Source: Sphingorhabdus lacus
GTDB lineage: Bacteria > Pseudomonadota > Alphaproteobacteria > Sphingomonadales > Sphingomonadaceae
Direction of reading: 5' to 3'
Length of the DNA: 64,000 nucleotides
NCBI RefSeq assembly: GCF_009768975.1
Contig: NZ_CP035733.1
Span: 2,958,001 to 3,022,000 of the forward strand
Below are positions 17,268-27,090 of this stretch, one piece after another (position 1 is the first letter of the stretch; each line of letters opens with the position of its first letter). The position numbers and the translations under genes are program-made. The notes below the pieces were generated by a model. It had not been told where the DNA came from. It was given only the letters and a program-made list of their open reading frames with translations, and made no database searches.

Positions 17268-18317
17268 TTATCGGTAATTGTCGACCGCGGCGAACATCGC
17301 CGTAATTTGCGCGCGTTCTTCGGCGGTAATTTCGGGCCGCCAGATATCGAAAATCAGGACGAGCCGGTCAAAGGCACTGTTGTTCCACGCCTCATGCTCG
17401 ACGCTGTCGTCGAACGCGATGATCTTGCCCTCTTGCCACGCAATCGTCTCGCTACCCACGCGAAAGCCGCAATCGGGCGGAACGATCAGGGGCAGGTGGC
17501 AGATCAGGCGGCTGTTCAGCATGCCCGTATGCGGCGGAATCTTCGCCCCCGGGCGGAGCAGCGACAGCATGATGGATGGCGCACGCGGGCCGATATGGCA
17601 GAGCGGCGCGTGGTCGATTATCGCCTGATACAGGATGGGACAGCGGCTTATATGTTCCTCCACCGGCGCGCCATTCTGCCACAGATAGAGCGTGCTCCAG
17701 TCCGGATTTTCGAGCAGGCCATGATGATCCGTCTGGGGCCGCTCTCCGGTTGCTTTCATATAAGGTTCAAAGCCCTGATGATCGGCCAGCAATGCCAGCG
17801 CCTCGGCCTTCATCGCATCGAACCCGGCCTCTATTTTCGGCACCCAATCATAGTGGCTGGTATCGGCAAACTGCAGATATTCCACATCCGGATAATAATG
17901 TGCCATCGGCTTTTGCGGATAGGGGCGGTATTCGGGTAGGCGTTGCGTGATGCCGAGCATCATGTCCAGCGAGGCGCGAAAACGGGGATGTTGCTTGTCG
18001 CGCGGGTATCCGCCCGCCTCAAGCGCATCAACAAGCGCCTGTTGAAACATTTCCCCCAACCACCGCGTGCCGGTTTCCGCCCGCGCTACGTCGCGCAAGA
18101 CTCCGCTGTCGGTTGACGGACGCGCTGCCGCGATGCGCAGTGCCGCCGCATAATAGGCATTGGCCGCCCGCCGGTCGCCCGCCTCGCGTCGGTGGTCGGC
18201 CTTGGCCACCAGTGCGGAAATGTCGAACCGGTCTTGCGTCAGCCGCGCTTCCGCTTGGCTTTCGGACATAAGATCTTTTGGAGTTACAGGTTCGGAAACG
18301 GCCATTGCGCTGACCAT
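17268..18317 (-). CDS. Aspartyl/asparaginyl beta-hydroxylase family protein
   Basis: The C-terminal half is a Fe(II)/2-oxoglutarate dioxygenase of the AspH family: PPHTGMLNSRLICHLPLIVP gives the iron and co-substrate region and FDDSVEHEAWNNS gives the distal His and 2-oxoglutarate-side residues. The N-terminal third is helical and TPR-like (AANAYYAAALRIA). Related proteins hydroxylate protein side chains or lipid A acyl chains. The target here is unknown. The frame is open to 18389. ATGs at 18317, 18305 and 18269 are candidate starts without a decisive ribosome-binding site, so the N-terminus is uncertain. Confidence 0.85.
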   Translation of the reverse strand: MVSAMAVSEPVTPKDLMSESQAEARLTQDRFDISALVAKADHRREAGDRRAANAYYAAALRIAAARPSTDSGVLRDVARAETGTRWLGEMFQQALVDALEAGGYPRDKQHPRFRASLDMMLGITQRLPEYRPYPQKPMAHYYPDVEYLQFADTSHYDWVPKIEAGFDAMKAEALALLADHQGFEPYMKATGERPQTDHHGLLENPDWSTLYLWQNGAPVEEHISRCPILYQAIIDHAPLCHIGPRAPSIMLSLLRPGAKIPPHTGMLNSRLICHLPLIVPPDCGFRVGSETIAWQEGKIIAFDDSVEHEAWNNSAFDRLVLIFDIWRPEITAEERAQITAMFAAVDNYR

Positions 18318-18494
18318 AAGCCGCCGGGCGACCTTTTGGCAACGGGATGGTGCAGAGCCACTTGAGAAGATGGCCCTGCACCGGCCCACGTCCCTATCAC
18401 CATCCGAAGATGAGCGACCCGTAGAGACGTGACGAACCCCTTGGCAGGGTTATACCGGTCAAATGCCCCCAACCGGTTTCGTCTTTTTTCGCAC

Positions 18495-19007
18495 TCAGTT
18501 CCGCGCGTTCCGCGCTTGTGTCTTGGCGGCCTTGAAACTTTCTTCCATCGCGCGGCCCATTCGTTCAAATTCCGGCATCATCGCAGCCATCACCTGCGCC
18601 AGACTGCCCGCCATGGACAGCATTTGACGGCTGCCCTCTCCCAGCTTTTCGGGCAGCGCATCGGCATCGCGGTCCGCAATGTCGGCGAGCGTGGCGTCCC
18701 GGGGGATGTTCCGCTTCACCGTACCTGGACGCGCCTTCTCGATGGAGTCGACCAGCGGCCCCACCGGCATGTCCATGACCGTTCGGGTCATGGTTTCGAC
18801 AGCCGTTGCGATCCTGTCCTGCATTTGCGGATCCGCCATTTTGGCTGCAATTTCATTCACAGCGCCGTCGTCGGCCGGGGAAATTTCCTGCGCACTGACG
18901 CCGGTGCCCGGGCGGAATTCAATGTCCTGCGCCATTGCCGGTGCGGAAGCACCCAACAACGAAAGCCCGATCACAATCACTTTGGAACGCATAACCATCA
19001 TCCTCAC
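18495..19007 (-). CDS. Secreted helical protein of unknown function
   Basis: This 170-aa protein has a signal peptide (about residues 1-26, ending APAMAQD). The mature part is predicted helical with a repeated Met content (MADPQMQDRIATAVETMTRTVMDMPVG, MLSMAGSLAQVMAAMMPEFERMG). No domain is recognised. It is transcribed in the same direction as gltB, 131 bases downstream of it, but probably separately. Confidence 0.7.
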   Translation of the reverse strand: MRMMVMRSKVIVIGLSLLGASAPAMAQDIEFRPGTGVSAQEISPADDGAVNEIAAKMADPQMQDRIATAVETMTRTVMDMPVGPLVDSIEKARPGTVKRNIPRDATLADIADRDADALPEKLGEGSRQMLSMAGSLAQVMAAMMPEFERMGRAMEESFKAAKTQARNARN

Positions 19008-19137
19008 TCACCGCCGCAAGGGGCGTGGCGGCGAAGCTGCCGTTGGCGGCCGTTTACCCGGTCGTGTCTGATTATAGGCTGAACAAGCCGCTCATCCGAC
19101 AGCAACTTTGGTAAAGGATTGTAAATTCTGTCGCGCG

Positions 19138-22100
19138 CTACTCCGCCGCTTCCAATGTCGCCTTGTCCGAAAGCGGATAGGCGAGACGGCTGAGCATTTC
19201 CTTCGGGCAGATCTGCCAGAATTCCCCGCGGCGACGGTCCCAATCGTCGATGATCGAACGCGACCATGCGCTGTCGGTGGCGTGGGCATGGGCCATGATC
19301 AGCGATTTCAGCTGTTCTTCCCAATGCGCGCTTTCCAGACGCTGCCACACAATGCTCTCGGGATTCGCGTTGGATGCAAAGCTGTCGTCCGGGTCCAGAA
19401 CAAAAGCCATGCCGCCGGTCATCCCGGCCCCGAAATTGCTGCCGACCTTGCCCAATATAACGGCGATACCCCCGGTCATATATTCGAGACCATTGGAGCC
19501 GCAGCCTTCCACCACGACATGCGCGCCGGAATTGCGGACGGCGAAACGTTCGCCCGCCTGTCCTGCCGCAAATAATTTGCCCGAGGTCGCGCCGTAGAGA
19601 ACGGTGTTGCCGATGATGCTGTTATGCTGGCTGTCCAGCGGGCTGCTGACCGTCGGACGCACGATGATCGTCCCGCCGGAAAGGCCCTTGCCGACATAGT
19701 CATTGGCATCGCCAAAAACTTCAAGCGTAATGCCCTGACACAGAAACGCGCCGAGCGACTGGCCCGCAGACCCACGAAGGCGGACATGGACATGGTCTTC
19801 GGCCAGATCCTTCATGCCATAGAGGCGCGTAATCTCGGACGAGAAACGGGTGCCAACGGCGCGATGTGTGTTGCGGACATTGTAGGTCAGCTGCATCTTT
19901 TCCCGCCGTTCAAATACGGGTTTTGCATCCCGGATCATCTGGGCATCGAGGCTGTCCGGCACTTCATTGCGGAAGGTCGGAATGGAGAAGCGGCGTGCAC
20001 TGTCAGGCGCGTCGACCTTCGCCAGGATCGGGTTGAGGTCGAGATCGTCGAGATGCTCTGCACCCCGGCTTACCTGCCGCAGCAATTCGGTGCGGCCGAT
20101 CACTTCGTCAAGGCTGCGGAAGCCGAGCTTGGCGAGGATTTCGCGCACTTCCTCGGCAATGAAGGTCATCAGGTTGATGACCTTTTCCGGTGTACCGGTG
20201 AATTTCTTGCGTAGCTCTTCATCCTGCACGCAGACACCGACCGGGCAAGTGTTCGAATGGCATTGCCGCACCATGATGCAGCCCATGGCAACGAGACTGA
20301 GCGTTCCGATGCCAAATTCTTCGGCGCCTAATATGGCGGCGATCACAATGTCGCGGCCGGTCTTAAGGCCGCCGTCCGTACGCAACTTGATGCGGTGGCG
20401 CAGACCGTTGAGGGTCAGCACCTGATTGGCTTCGGACAGGCCCATTTCCCATGGCGTGCCGGCATATTTGATGCTGGTCTGTGGCGATGCACCTGTGCCG
20501 CCGACATTGCCGGAAACCAGAATGACATCGGCATGTGCCTTGGCGACGCCCGCCGCAATCGTGCCGATACCGGCGGCGCTCACCAGCTTGACGCAGACGC
20601 GTGCACGCGGATTGATCTGCTTCAGGTCGTAGATCAGCTGGGCCAGATCTTCGATCGAGTAGATGTCATGATGCGGCGGCGGCGAGATCAGCATCACGCC
20701 GGGGGTCGAGTGCCGCAGCCGTGCGATCATCTCGGTCACCTTGAAGCCGGGCAACTGCCCGCCTTCGCCGGGCTTTGCACCCTGGGCGACCTTGATCTCG
20801 ATTTCCTCGCACGCGCCGAGATATTCGGCGGTTACGCCAAAGCGGCCCGAGGCAATCTGTTTGATCACGCTATTGGCATTGTCGCCATTTTCATAGGGCT
20901 TGAACCGCTTGCTGTCTTCGCCGCCCTCACCGGACACGGCCTTCGCCCCGATCCGGTTCATGGCAATGGCCAGCGTCTCATGCGCCTCGGGCGACAGGGC
21001 GCCCAAGGACATGCCGGGCGTTACAAAACGCTTGCGGATTTCGGTGATTGCCTCGACCTCGTCAATCGCTACAGGCTCTTTGGCGAAGTTGAATTCGAGC
21101 AAGTCACGCAAGTAGATGGGCGGCAATTCCTTCACACCCTGCGCAAATTGGGTGTAGGTCGAATAGCTGTCGTTGGCGACGGCGCTTTGCAACAAATGCA
21201 TCAGGCCCGCCGAATAGGCATGTTCTTCGCCACCATTGCGTTGCTTGTAGAAGCCACCGACCGGAAGCCGCGCAACCGCGCTGTCGAAGGCATCGGCATG
21301 ACGGTCGCGTGCGTTGACGTAGAGCGAGTGGTAGCCTTCGCCCGAAATCTTGTTCGGCATGCCGGGGAAGAAGTCGTTGACGAGTGCGCGGCTGAGACCA
21401 ACCGCTTCGAAGTTATAGCCGCCACGATAGCTGGAGATCACCGCGATGCCCATTTTGGACATGATCTTGAGCAGGCCTTCATTGACCGCCGTGCGGTAGT
21501 TACCCACCGCCGTTTCCAAGCTGATATCGCCCAGAAGCCCGCGGGCATGGCGGTCCGCAATGGCGGCTTCGGACAGATAGGCGTTGACCGTGGTGGCGCC
21601 GACGCCAACGAGCACGGCGAAATAATGTGTGTCCAGACATTCGGCGGAACGGACATTGATCGACGAATAGCTGCGCAGGCCATTGCGGACGAGATGCGTG
21701 TGAACGGCAGCCGCCGCCAGGATCATGGCGATGGCGACGCGGTCGGGTCCGATATTCTCGTCGGTCAGGAACAGCTCCGACTTGCCCATGCGGACGGCTT
21801 CGACCGCTTCTTCGCGAATGCGGGAAATGGCCGCGCGCAAACCTTCCTGCCCGGCGGCGATATCATAGGTGCAGTCAATCTCGGCGGCGACGGGGCCAAA
21901 GGCGGCCTTCAACCGGTGCCATTCGGCCGCGGTCAGCACGGGGCTTTCCAGCACCAGAACGTCGGCATTCTGGCTCTTTTCGTCCAAAATATTGGCAAGG
22001 TTTGAAAAGCGTGTCTTCAGGCTCATCACATGCCGTTCGCGCAAGGAGTCGATCGGCGGGTTGGTGACCTGGCTGAAATTCTGGCGGAAGAACTGGCTGA

Positions 22101-23664
22101 TCAGGCGCGGCTTGTCGCTGATCACGGCGAGCGGGGTGTCGTCGCCCATGGACCCGATGGCTTCCTTGCCATCCTCGATCATCGGCGCGAGGATCATTTC
22201 CACATCCTCAAGGGTCATGCCTGCGGCAATCTGGCGCTTGGTCAATTCGGCGCGGCTCCATATGGGCAACGCGTCGCCCGACGCTTCGGGCAAATCGGCG
22301 ATCCGGCGGAACCCTTTGACGAGCGCGCCATAATCCTGCTCGGCAGAGATCCGGTCCTTGAGCTCTTCGTCGCGGTAGAGTTTGCCTTCGTCCAGATTGA
22401 CGGCAATCATCTGTCCGGGGCCCAAGCGGCCCTTTTCCAGGATCGTCGATTCCGGCAGCACAACCATCCCGGTTTCCGAACCGATGACCAGCAGATTGTC
22501 CGACGTCCGGCTATAGCGCAGCGGACGCAAGGCATTGCGGTCGACGCCGGCGACGGCCCAATGCCCGTCAGTCATGGCGAGGGCAGCAGGGCCATCCCAT
22601 GGCTCCATCACCGAGGCCATATATTCATACATCGCGCGGTGGGTGGCGGGGATATTGGGGTTGGACTGCCATGCTTCGGGGATCAGCATCAACTTGGCGG
22701 TCGGCGCTTCCTTGCCCGAGCGGACGAGCGTTTCGAATACGGCATCCAGCGCAGCGGTGTCCGATGAGCCTGCAGGGATCACCGGCTTGATATCGTCGGA
22801 CTGCGCGCCAAAAGCGATGGAGGCCATCTTGATCTCGTGGCTCTTCATCCAGTTCTGGTTGCCGCGAATGGTGTTGATTTCGCCATTATGCGCAAGGCCG
22901 CGGAACGGCTGTGCCAGCCACCATTGGGGGAAGGTGTTGGTCGAATAACGCTGGTGGAAAATCGCGACCCGGCTTTCAAAGCGGTCGTCCTGAAGGTCGG
23001 GGTAAAAGACCGACAGGCTTTCGGCAAGGAACAGGCCCTTGTAGACAATCGACCGGCACGATAGCGAGCAGATGTAGAAATCGCGGATCTGCGCGGCGAT
23101 GATCTTCTTCTCGATCCGGCGGCGGATGAGGTAGAGATTTTTCTCGAACTCGGTCGCGTCCACGTCGTCGGGCATGGGCCCGGCAATCATGATCTGCTCG
23201 ATTTCCGGACGTGTGGCTTGTGCCTTGGTGCCGATGACCGACACATCGACCGGCACCTGCCGCCAGCCATAGATGGTGTAACCGGCATCGATAATCTCGG
23301 CCTCGACAATGGTTCGGCAATTTTCCTGCGCCCCCAGATCGGTGCGCGGCAGGAAGACCATGCCCACGGCCAAGCGGTTGGGCATCGGCCGGTGGCCGCT
23401 GTCCGAAATCGCATCGTCGAAAAAGCGCACGGGCAGGTCGATATGCAGACCTGCGCCATCGCCCGTCTTGCCATCGGCATCAACCGCACCGCGATGCCAC
23501 ACCGCTTTCAACGCCTCGATCCCCGCCGCAACGACGCGCCGCGACGGCTTGCCATCCGTCGCCGCGACCAAGCCGACGCCGCAGGCATCGCCTTCGGATT
23601 CGGGATGATACATGCCCTCGCGTGCGAGGCGCTCATGTTCGGGGGTGGGGAAATGGTGTGTCAT
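19138..23664 (-). CDS. gltB: Glutamate synthase (NADPH) large subunit
   Basis: GltB makes two glutamates from glutamine and 2-oxoglutarate with GltD. The 1508-aa protein has, in order, the class II glutamine amidotransferase domain (catalytic Cys in EGDACGVGLVA, about residue 28), a central domain, the FMN synthase barrel (SPPPHHDIYSIEDLAQLIYDL; VGGTGASPQTS), the 3Fe-4S cluster cysteines in CIMVRQCHSNTCPVGVC, and the C-terminal GXGXG beta-helix (GCGSNGLEYMTGG). All domains are full length. Unusually, a DUF2059 gene lies between it and gltD. Confidence 0.97.
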   Translation of the reverse strand: MTHHFPTPEHERLAREGMYHPESEGDACGVGLVAATDGKPSRRVVAAGIEALKAVWHRGAVDADGKTGDGAGLHIDLPVRFFDDAISDSGHRPMPNRLAVGMVFLPRTDLGAQENCRTIVEAEIIDAGYTIYGWRQVPVDVSVIGTKAQATRPEIEQIMIAGPMPDDVDATEFEKNLYLIRRRIEKKIIAAQIRDFYICSLSCRSIVYKGLFLAESLSVFYPDLQDDRFESRVAIFHQRYSTNTFPQWWLAQPFRGLAHNGEINTIRGNQNWMKSHEIKMASIAFGAQSDDIKPVIPAGSSDTAALDAVFETLVRSGKEAPTAKLMLIPEAWQSNPNIPATHRAMYEYMASVMEPWDGPAALAMTDGHWAVAGVDRNALRPLRYSRTSDNLLVIGSETGMVVLPESTILEKGRLGPGQMIAVNLDEGKLYRDEELKDRISAEQDYGALVKGFRRIADLPEASGDALPIWSRAELTKRQIAAGMTLEDVEMILAPMIEDGKEAIGSMGDDTPLAVISDKPRLISQFFRQNFSQVTNPPIDSLRERHVMSLKTRFSNLANILDEKSQNADVLVLESPVLTAAEWHRLKAAFGPVAAEIDCTYDIAAGQEGLRAAISRIREEAVEAVRMGKSELFLTDENIGPDRVAIAMILAAAAVHTHLVRNGLRSYSSINVRSAECLDTHYFAVLVGVGATTVNAYLSEAAIADRHARGLLGDISLETAVGNYRTAVNEGLLKIMSKMGIAVISSYRGGYNFEAVGLSRALVNDFFPGMPNKISGEGYHSLYVNARDRHADAFDSAVARLPVGGFYKQRNGGEEHAYSAGLMHLLQSAVANDSYSTYTQFAQGVKELPPIYLRDLLEFNFAKEPVAIDEVEAITEIRKRFVTPGMSLGALSPEAHETLAIAMNRIGAKAVSGEGGEDSKRFKPYENGDNANSVIKQIASGRFGVTAEYLGACEEIEIKVAQGAKPGEGGQLPGFKVTEMIARLRHSTPGVMLISPPPHHDIYSIEDLAQLIYDLKQINPRARVCVKLVSAAGIGTIAAGVAKAHADVILVSGNVGGTGASPQTSIKYAGTPWEMGLSEANQVLTLNGLRHRIKLRTDGGLKTGRDIVIAAILGAEEFGIGTLSLVAMGCIMVRQCHSNTCPVGVCVQDEELRKKFTGTPEKVINLMTFIAEEVREILAKLGFRSLDEVIGRTELLRQVSRGAEHLDDLDLNPILAKVDAPDSARRFSIPTFRNEVPDSLDAQMIRDAKPVFERREKMQLTYNVRNTHRAVGTRFSSEITRLYGMKDLAEDHVHVRLRGSAGQSLGAFLCQGITLEVFGDANDYVGKGLSGGTIIVRPTVSSPLDSQHNSIIGNTVLYGATSGKLFAAGQAGERFAVRNSGAHVVVEGCGSNGLEYMTGGIAVILGKVGSNFGAGMTGGMAFVLDPDDSFASNANPESIVWQRLESAHWEEQLKSLIMAHAHATDSAWSRSIIDDWDRRRGEFWQICPKEMLSRLAYPLSDKATLEAAE

Positions 23665-23676
23665 GCGTGGGGTCCG

Positions 23677-24669
23677 TTATTTGGGCGCTGCGGGTGGCGG
23701 GACGGCGTTGTCGGGAATGTCTTCGGCGGCCATGGGCTCGGGTGCCGGTTCAGGCTTCCATCCTTGCGCGAGGAAGCGCTGGCGTGCTTCGTCAATGGCG
23801 GAAACCTGCGCATCCTCATAGGCGGTGTATGCGGCGTCGGATTTGGCATTTGCCTTTGCATAAGCGTCGGACAGTTTCGTTGCCTTGCTGCGTGCGGCGG
23901 GTTGCCAGTTCTCTTCGGCATACCAGGGTTCTTCGCCAGTTTCATCAGAGCCCGCTACATCAGCGGTTGCGGCTGCCGCTGCCTCCATTGCGGATTCACC
24001 TCCCGGCTTGGGCGGCGGTGGAAGATGCGCGGTTGCGGCTTGCACCTTTTTCATGATCGCGGGCATGGCTTCCATGATCTTCGGCATCATGCCGAACGAG
24101 GCATCCATCATTTCCTTGTCGGTAAAGGTCGCCATGAAATTACCCGCAAAGGCTGCGCCGCTGGGCGTTGCGAAAAAGCTGTTCATGTCGGCCAATTCCC
24201 TGGCGCTATATTTGCGCGCGTAGATTTTGGCCAAGGCCTCGCGGACGGTTGGTTCAATGGCGCTCATCAGGTCGCCCATCTCGGTGAACATCACCTTCAT
24301 CGTGATGTCCATGCGCTCCTTGAAATTCGGATCTGCCTCGGCGAGGATTTCGGCCATTGTCTTGCCCTTGACCGCGGCCGCCGCTTCGCTGCCGACCTCT
24401 TCGCCAGCCATCCCCGCCATGGTGGCTGCGTCCATCCCCATCATCTGGTCGACGATGCCGCCCGCCATTGTGTCCATCATGTCCTTCATGATCTTCTGAT
24501 AGGTGCCGGGCGGGATCAGCTTGGCTACCGTCTGCTCGGCCAGTTTCAGGCGCACCGGATCAACCGGTGCAGGCGCGGTCGTTGCGGCAGGCGTTTCGGC
24601 AGAGGCGGAAACAGTCAGCGCAAAAGAGGATACGGTTAGCGAAAGGCCCAGTAATGTGGATTTCAGCAT
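23677..24669 (-). CDS. DUF2059 secreted protein inserted between gltD and gltB
   Basis: The product (330 aa) has a signal peptide (MLKSTLLGLSL ... SASAET) and a DUF2059 segment (IYARKYSARELADMNSFFATPSG). Met-rich helices surround it (MMDTMAGGIVDQMMGMDAATM), and the tail is Pro/Ala-rich and low in complexity. The frame extends upstream to 24774, but the ATG at 24669 has GGAG ten bases before it and yields the signal peptide. It lies 17 bases after gltD and 12 before gltB, so it is almost surely co-transcribed. No function is known for the domain. A link to nitrogen assimilation rests on position only. Confidence 0.85.
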   Translation of the reverse strand: MLKSTLLGLSLTVSSFALTVSASAETPAATTAPAPVDPVRLKLAEQTVAKLIPPGTYQKIMKDMMDTMAGGIVDQMMGMDAATMAGMAGEEVGSEAAAAVKGKTMAEILAEADPNFKERMDITMKVMFTEMGDLMSAIEPTVREALAKIYARKYSARELADMNSFFATPSGAAFAGNFMATFTDKEMMDASFGMMPKIMEAMPAIMKKVQAATAHLPPPPKPGGESAMEAAAAATADVAGSDETGEEPWYAEENWQPAARSKATKLSDAYAKANAKSDAAYTAYEDAQVSAIDEARQRFLAQGWKPEPAPEPMAAEDIPDNAVPPPAAPK

Positions 24670-24686
24670 GGTTATTCTCCCAAAGG

Positions 24687-26129
24687 TCAGGCCGCGACTT
24701 TTGCCGCTTTTGCCTTGGCCTGCAACCAGTTGTGGATATGCTGCGTAACGTCGCGTCCGTCGCGGATAGCCCATACGACGAGGCTCGCGCCGCGGACGAT
24801 ATCGCCAATGGCGAAGACGCCGTCCAGATTGGTCATCTGCGTTGTGTGATCGACACGGATGGTGCCCCAGCGGGTGACGTTCAGATCCTGCGCGCCGAAC
24901 AGGACGGGCAGGTCTTCGGCTTCAAAACCGAGGGCGGTGATGACCAGATCGGCATTCACCGTGAAGTCGCCGGCCGGATCATTTTCCGGCGCGCGGCGGC
25001 CCGATGCGTCAGGTGCGCCCAGCCGCATCTTGGAGACATGGACCCGCTCGACCTTGTCGGTGCCGTCAAAGCCCTTGGGACCCGACAGCCAGACAAATTC
25101 GACGCCCTCCTCTTCGGCGTTCGCGACTTCGCGCTGCGACCCCGGCATATTTTCGCGGTCCCGGCGGTAGAGGCATTTGACCGACTTTGCGCCCTGCCGG
25201 ATGGCGGTGCGCACGCAATCCATCGCGGTATCGCCGCCGCCGATGACGACAACATCCTTGCCTTCGGCATTCAACGCGCCGCTCTCGAACGCTTCGACGG
25301 TGTCGCCAAAGCCCTTGCGGTTCGAGGCGGTCAGATAGTCGAGGGCGGGCACAATGCCATCAAGGCCAATGCCCGGCGTCTTGATATCGCGTGCTTTATA
25401 GACGCCCGTCGCGATAAGCACGGCGTCATGCTTTGCACGCAGATCATCCAGCGATGCGTCACGCCCCACTTCGAAATTGGCGTGGAAGATGATGCCGCTG
25501 TCTTCCAGCCGCTTGATGCGGCGCATCACGACATCCTTTTCCAGCTTGAAGCCGGGGATACCATAGGTCAGTAATCCACCCATGCGGTCATAGCGGTCGT
25601 AGACATGAACATCATAGCCCGCGACGCGCAGATATTCCGCCGTCGTCAGTCCGCCAGGTCCTCCGCCGATGATGCCGACGGACTGTCCGCGCGCGGCACC
25701 AACTTCGATGGGCTCGACCCAACCCTGTTCCCATGCGGTATCGGTGATATATTTTTCGACCGAGCCGATGGTCACGGCATCGTGTCCGGAAAACTCGATG
25801 ACGCAATTGCCTTCGCACAGCCGGTCCTGCGGACAGATGCGGCCGCAGATTTCCGGCATCGTGCTGGTCAGGTTGGACAGTTCATAAGCCTCGCGCAAAC
25901 GGCCTTCGGCGGTCAGGCGGAGCCAGTCGGGGATGTGGTTGTGCAACGGGCAATGGACCGAGCAATAAGGCACCCCGCATTGCGAGCAGCGCGAGGCCTG
26001 GTCAGCGGCGGCTTCGGGGGCGTAGCGGTTGGCGATTTCGTCAAAATCCTCGGCACGCAACTCGGGCGCGCGCTTTTCCGGATAGGCCTGCGCCTTGGAT
26101 ATGAATTTCAGCATGGGGTCTTTGGCCAC
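24687..26129 (-). CDS. gltD: Glutamate synthase small subunit
   Basis: GltD passes electrons from NADPH via FAD and 4Fe-4S clusters to GltB. The N-terminal Cys-rich ferredoxin-like domain is intact (RCSQCGVPYCSVHCPLHN and CGRICPQDRLCEGNC), followed by the FAD site (GIIGGGPGGLTTAEYL) and the NADPH site (VVIGGGDTAMDCVRTA). The start is taken as the GTG at 26129 because AAAGGAG sits six bases upstream. The ATG at 26114 lacks such a site. It is the first gene of gltD-DUF2059-gltB. Confidence 0.95.
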   Translation of the reverse strand: MAKDPMLKFISKAQAYPEKRAPELRAEDFDEIANRYAPEAAADQASRCSQCGVPYCSVHCPLHNHIPDWLRLTAEGRLREAYELSNLTSTMPEICGRICPQDRLCEGNCVIEFSGHDAVTIGSVEKYITDTAWEQGWVEPIEVGAARGQSVGIIGGGPGGLTTAEYLRVAGYDVHVYDRYDRMGGLLTYGIPGFKLEKDVVMRRIKRLEDSGIIFHANFEVGRDASLDDLRAKHDAVLIATGVYKARDIKTPGIGLDGIVPALDYLTASNRKGFGDTVEAFESGALNAEGKDVVVIGGGDTAMDCVRTAIRQGAKSVKCLYRRDRENMPGSQREVANAEEEGVEFVWLSGPKGFDGTDKVERVHVSKMRLGAPDASGRRAPENDPAGDFTVNADLVITALGFEAEDLPVLFGAQDLNVTRWGTIRVDHTTQMTNLDGVFAIGDIVRGASLVVWAIRDGRDVTQHIHNWLQAKAKAAKVAA

Positions 26130-26201
26130 GACGCACTCCTTTACATCGCGTCGCGCATAGACCGCTCTACCCATGCTGTCACGTGTAAAGCGTCTAAATA
26201 G

Positions 26202-26216
26202 GTCAGTTATACTGAC
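26202..26216. promoter_or_regulatory. Candidate operator in the gltD promoter region
   Basis: A perfect inverted repeat, GTCAGT-TAT-ACTGAC, lies 73 bases upstream of the gltD start in an AT-rich stretch, where the promoter is expected. It is symmetric enough for a dimeric regulator. Which regulator binds is not known. Confidence 0.5.
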
Positions 26217-26289
26217 TTAAATTGGCATTTCTTTTTGCTAGTTTCACGCCAGCGAAATTTTATTACAATAAATTAATTCCGTTTCGGCC

Positions 26290-27090
26290 CTATCTCTGCG
26301 CCAACCAGATAAGCGCGGCGGTTCCTGCGATGATTCGGTACCAGGCAAAGGGACCAAATCCGTAGCGCGTGACGACCGCCAGAAATGCCTTGATGACAAT
26401 CCAGGCAACCACGAACGATACGAAGAAACCGATACCGATCAGGCCCATATCGTCCATGCTCACCTGATCCCGATGCTTGAACAGCTGTAGTATCGTCGCC
26501 CCGGTCAGCGTCGGCATGGCTAGGAAAAAGCTGAATTCGGCAGCGGTCTTGCGGTCAATGCCCAGCGACATTGCGCCCAATATGGTGGCGCCGGAACGGC
26601 TGACCCCGGGGATCATGGCAAGGCATTGTACCAACCCGATCATCGCCGACTGTTTCACCGACAGCGCGGCAACGCCGCCGCTTTCTTCGGGCTTGGCGTA
26701 TTTTTCGACGACCAATATGGCAAAGCCGCCGATGATCAACGCCCACGCCACGATGACGGCATTTTCCAGCATCACCTCAATGATGTCGCCAAAGGCAAGG
26801 CCCAGAATGACGGCCGGAAAGAAGGCAAGGAGCAGATTGCGGACAAACGCAATCGCTCCGGACTCCAGCGTGAACAGCCCTTTGAGGACATCCATGAAGG
26901 TCCGCCAATAGAGAACAACCACGGCGAGAATTGCCCCCGGCTGGATTGCGATATTGAAGATTGCCCAGCGGCCCGCGTCATATCCCAGCAGCTCGGTCGC
27001 GAGGATGAGGTGACCGGTGGAGGATACTGGGAGAAATTCGGTCAGACCCTCGACAATGCCCAGGATGATTGCAACCAGCCAATCCGTCAT
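26290..27090 (-). CDS. uppP: Undecaprenyl-diphosphatase
   Basis: UppP (BacA) recycles the lipid carrier undecaprenyl pyrophosphate at the inner membrane. The 266-aa multi-spanning protein has both family motifs: EGLTEFLPVSSTGHL near the N-terminus and PGVSRSGATILGAM in the middle. Length is standard. Its ATG overlaps the TGA of the upstream reductase gene by 4 bases, implying translational coupling. Confidence 0.96.
   Translation of the reverse strand: MTDWLVAIILGIVEGLTEFLPVSSTGHLILATELLGYDAGRWAIFNIAIQPGAILAVVVLYWRTFMDVLKGLFTLESGAIAFVRNLLLAFFPAVILGLAFGDIIEVMLENAVIVAWALIIGGFAILVVEKYAKPEESGGVAALSVKQSAMIGLVQCLAMIPGVSRSGATILGAMSLGIDRKTAAEFSFFLAMPTLTGATILQLFKHRDQVSMDDMGLIGIGFFVSFVVAWIVIKAFLAVVTRYGFGPFAWYRIIAGTAALIWLAQR

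Noticed and set aside
20395-22005. Long plus-strand frame opposite gltB (about 536 codons)
   Set aside because: It lies fully inside the intact gltB catalytic region and has no recognisable domain.
26223-26238. Sigma-54-like TGGCATTTCTTTTTGC near gltD
   Set aside because: The GG to GC spacing is one base too long, and it points away from gltD toward the 3' region upstream of uppP coding on the opposite strand.
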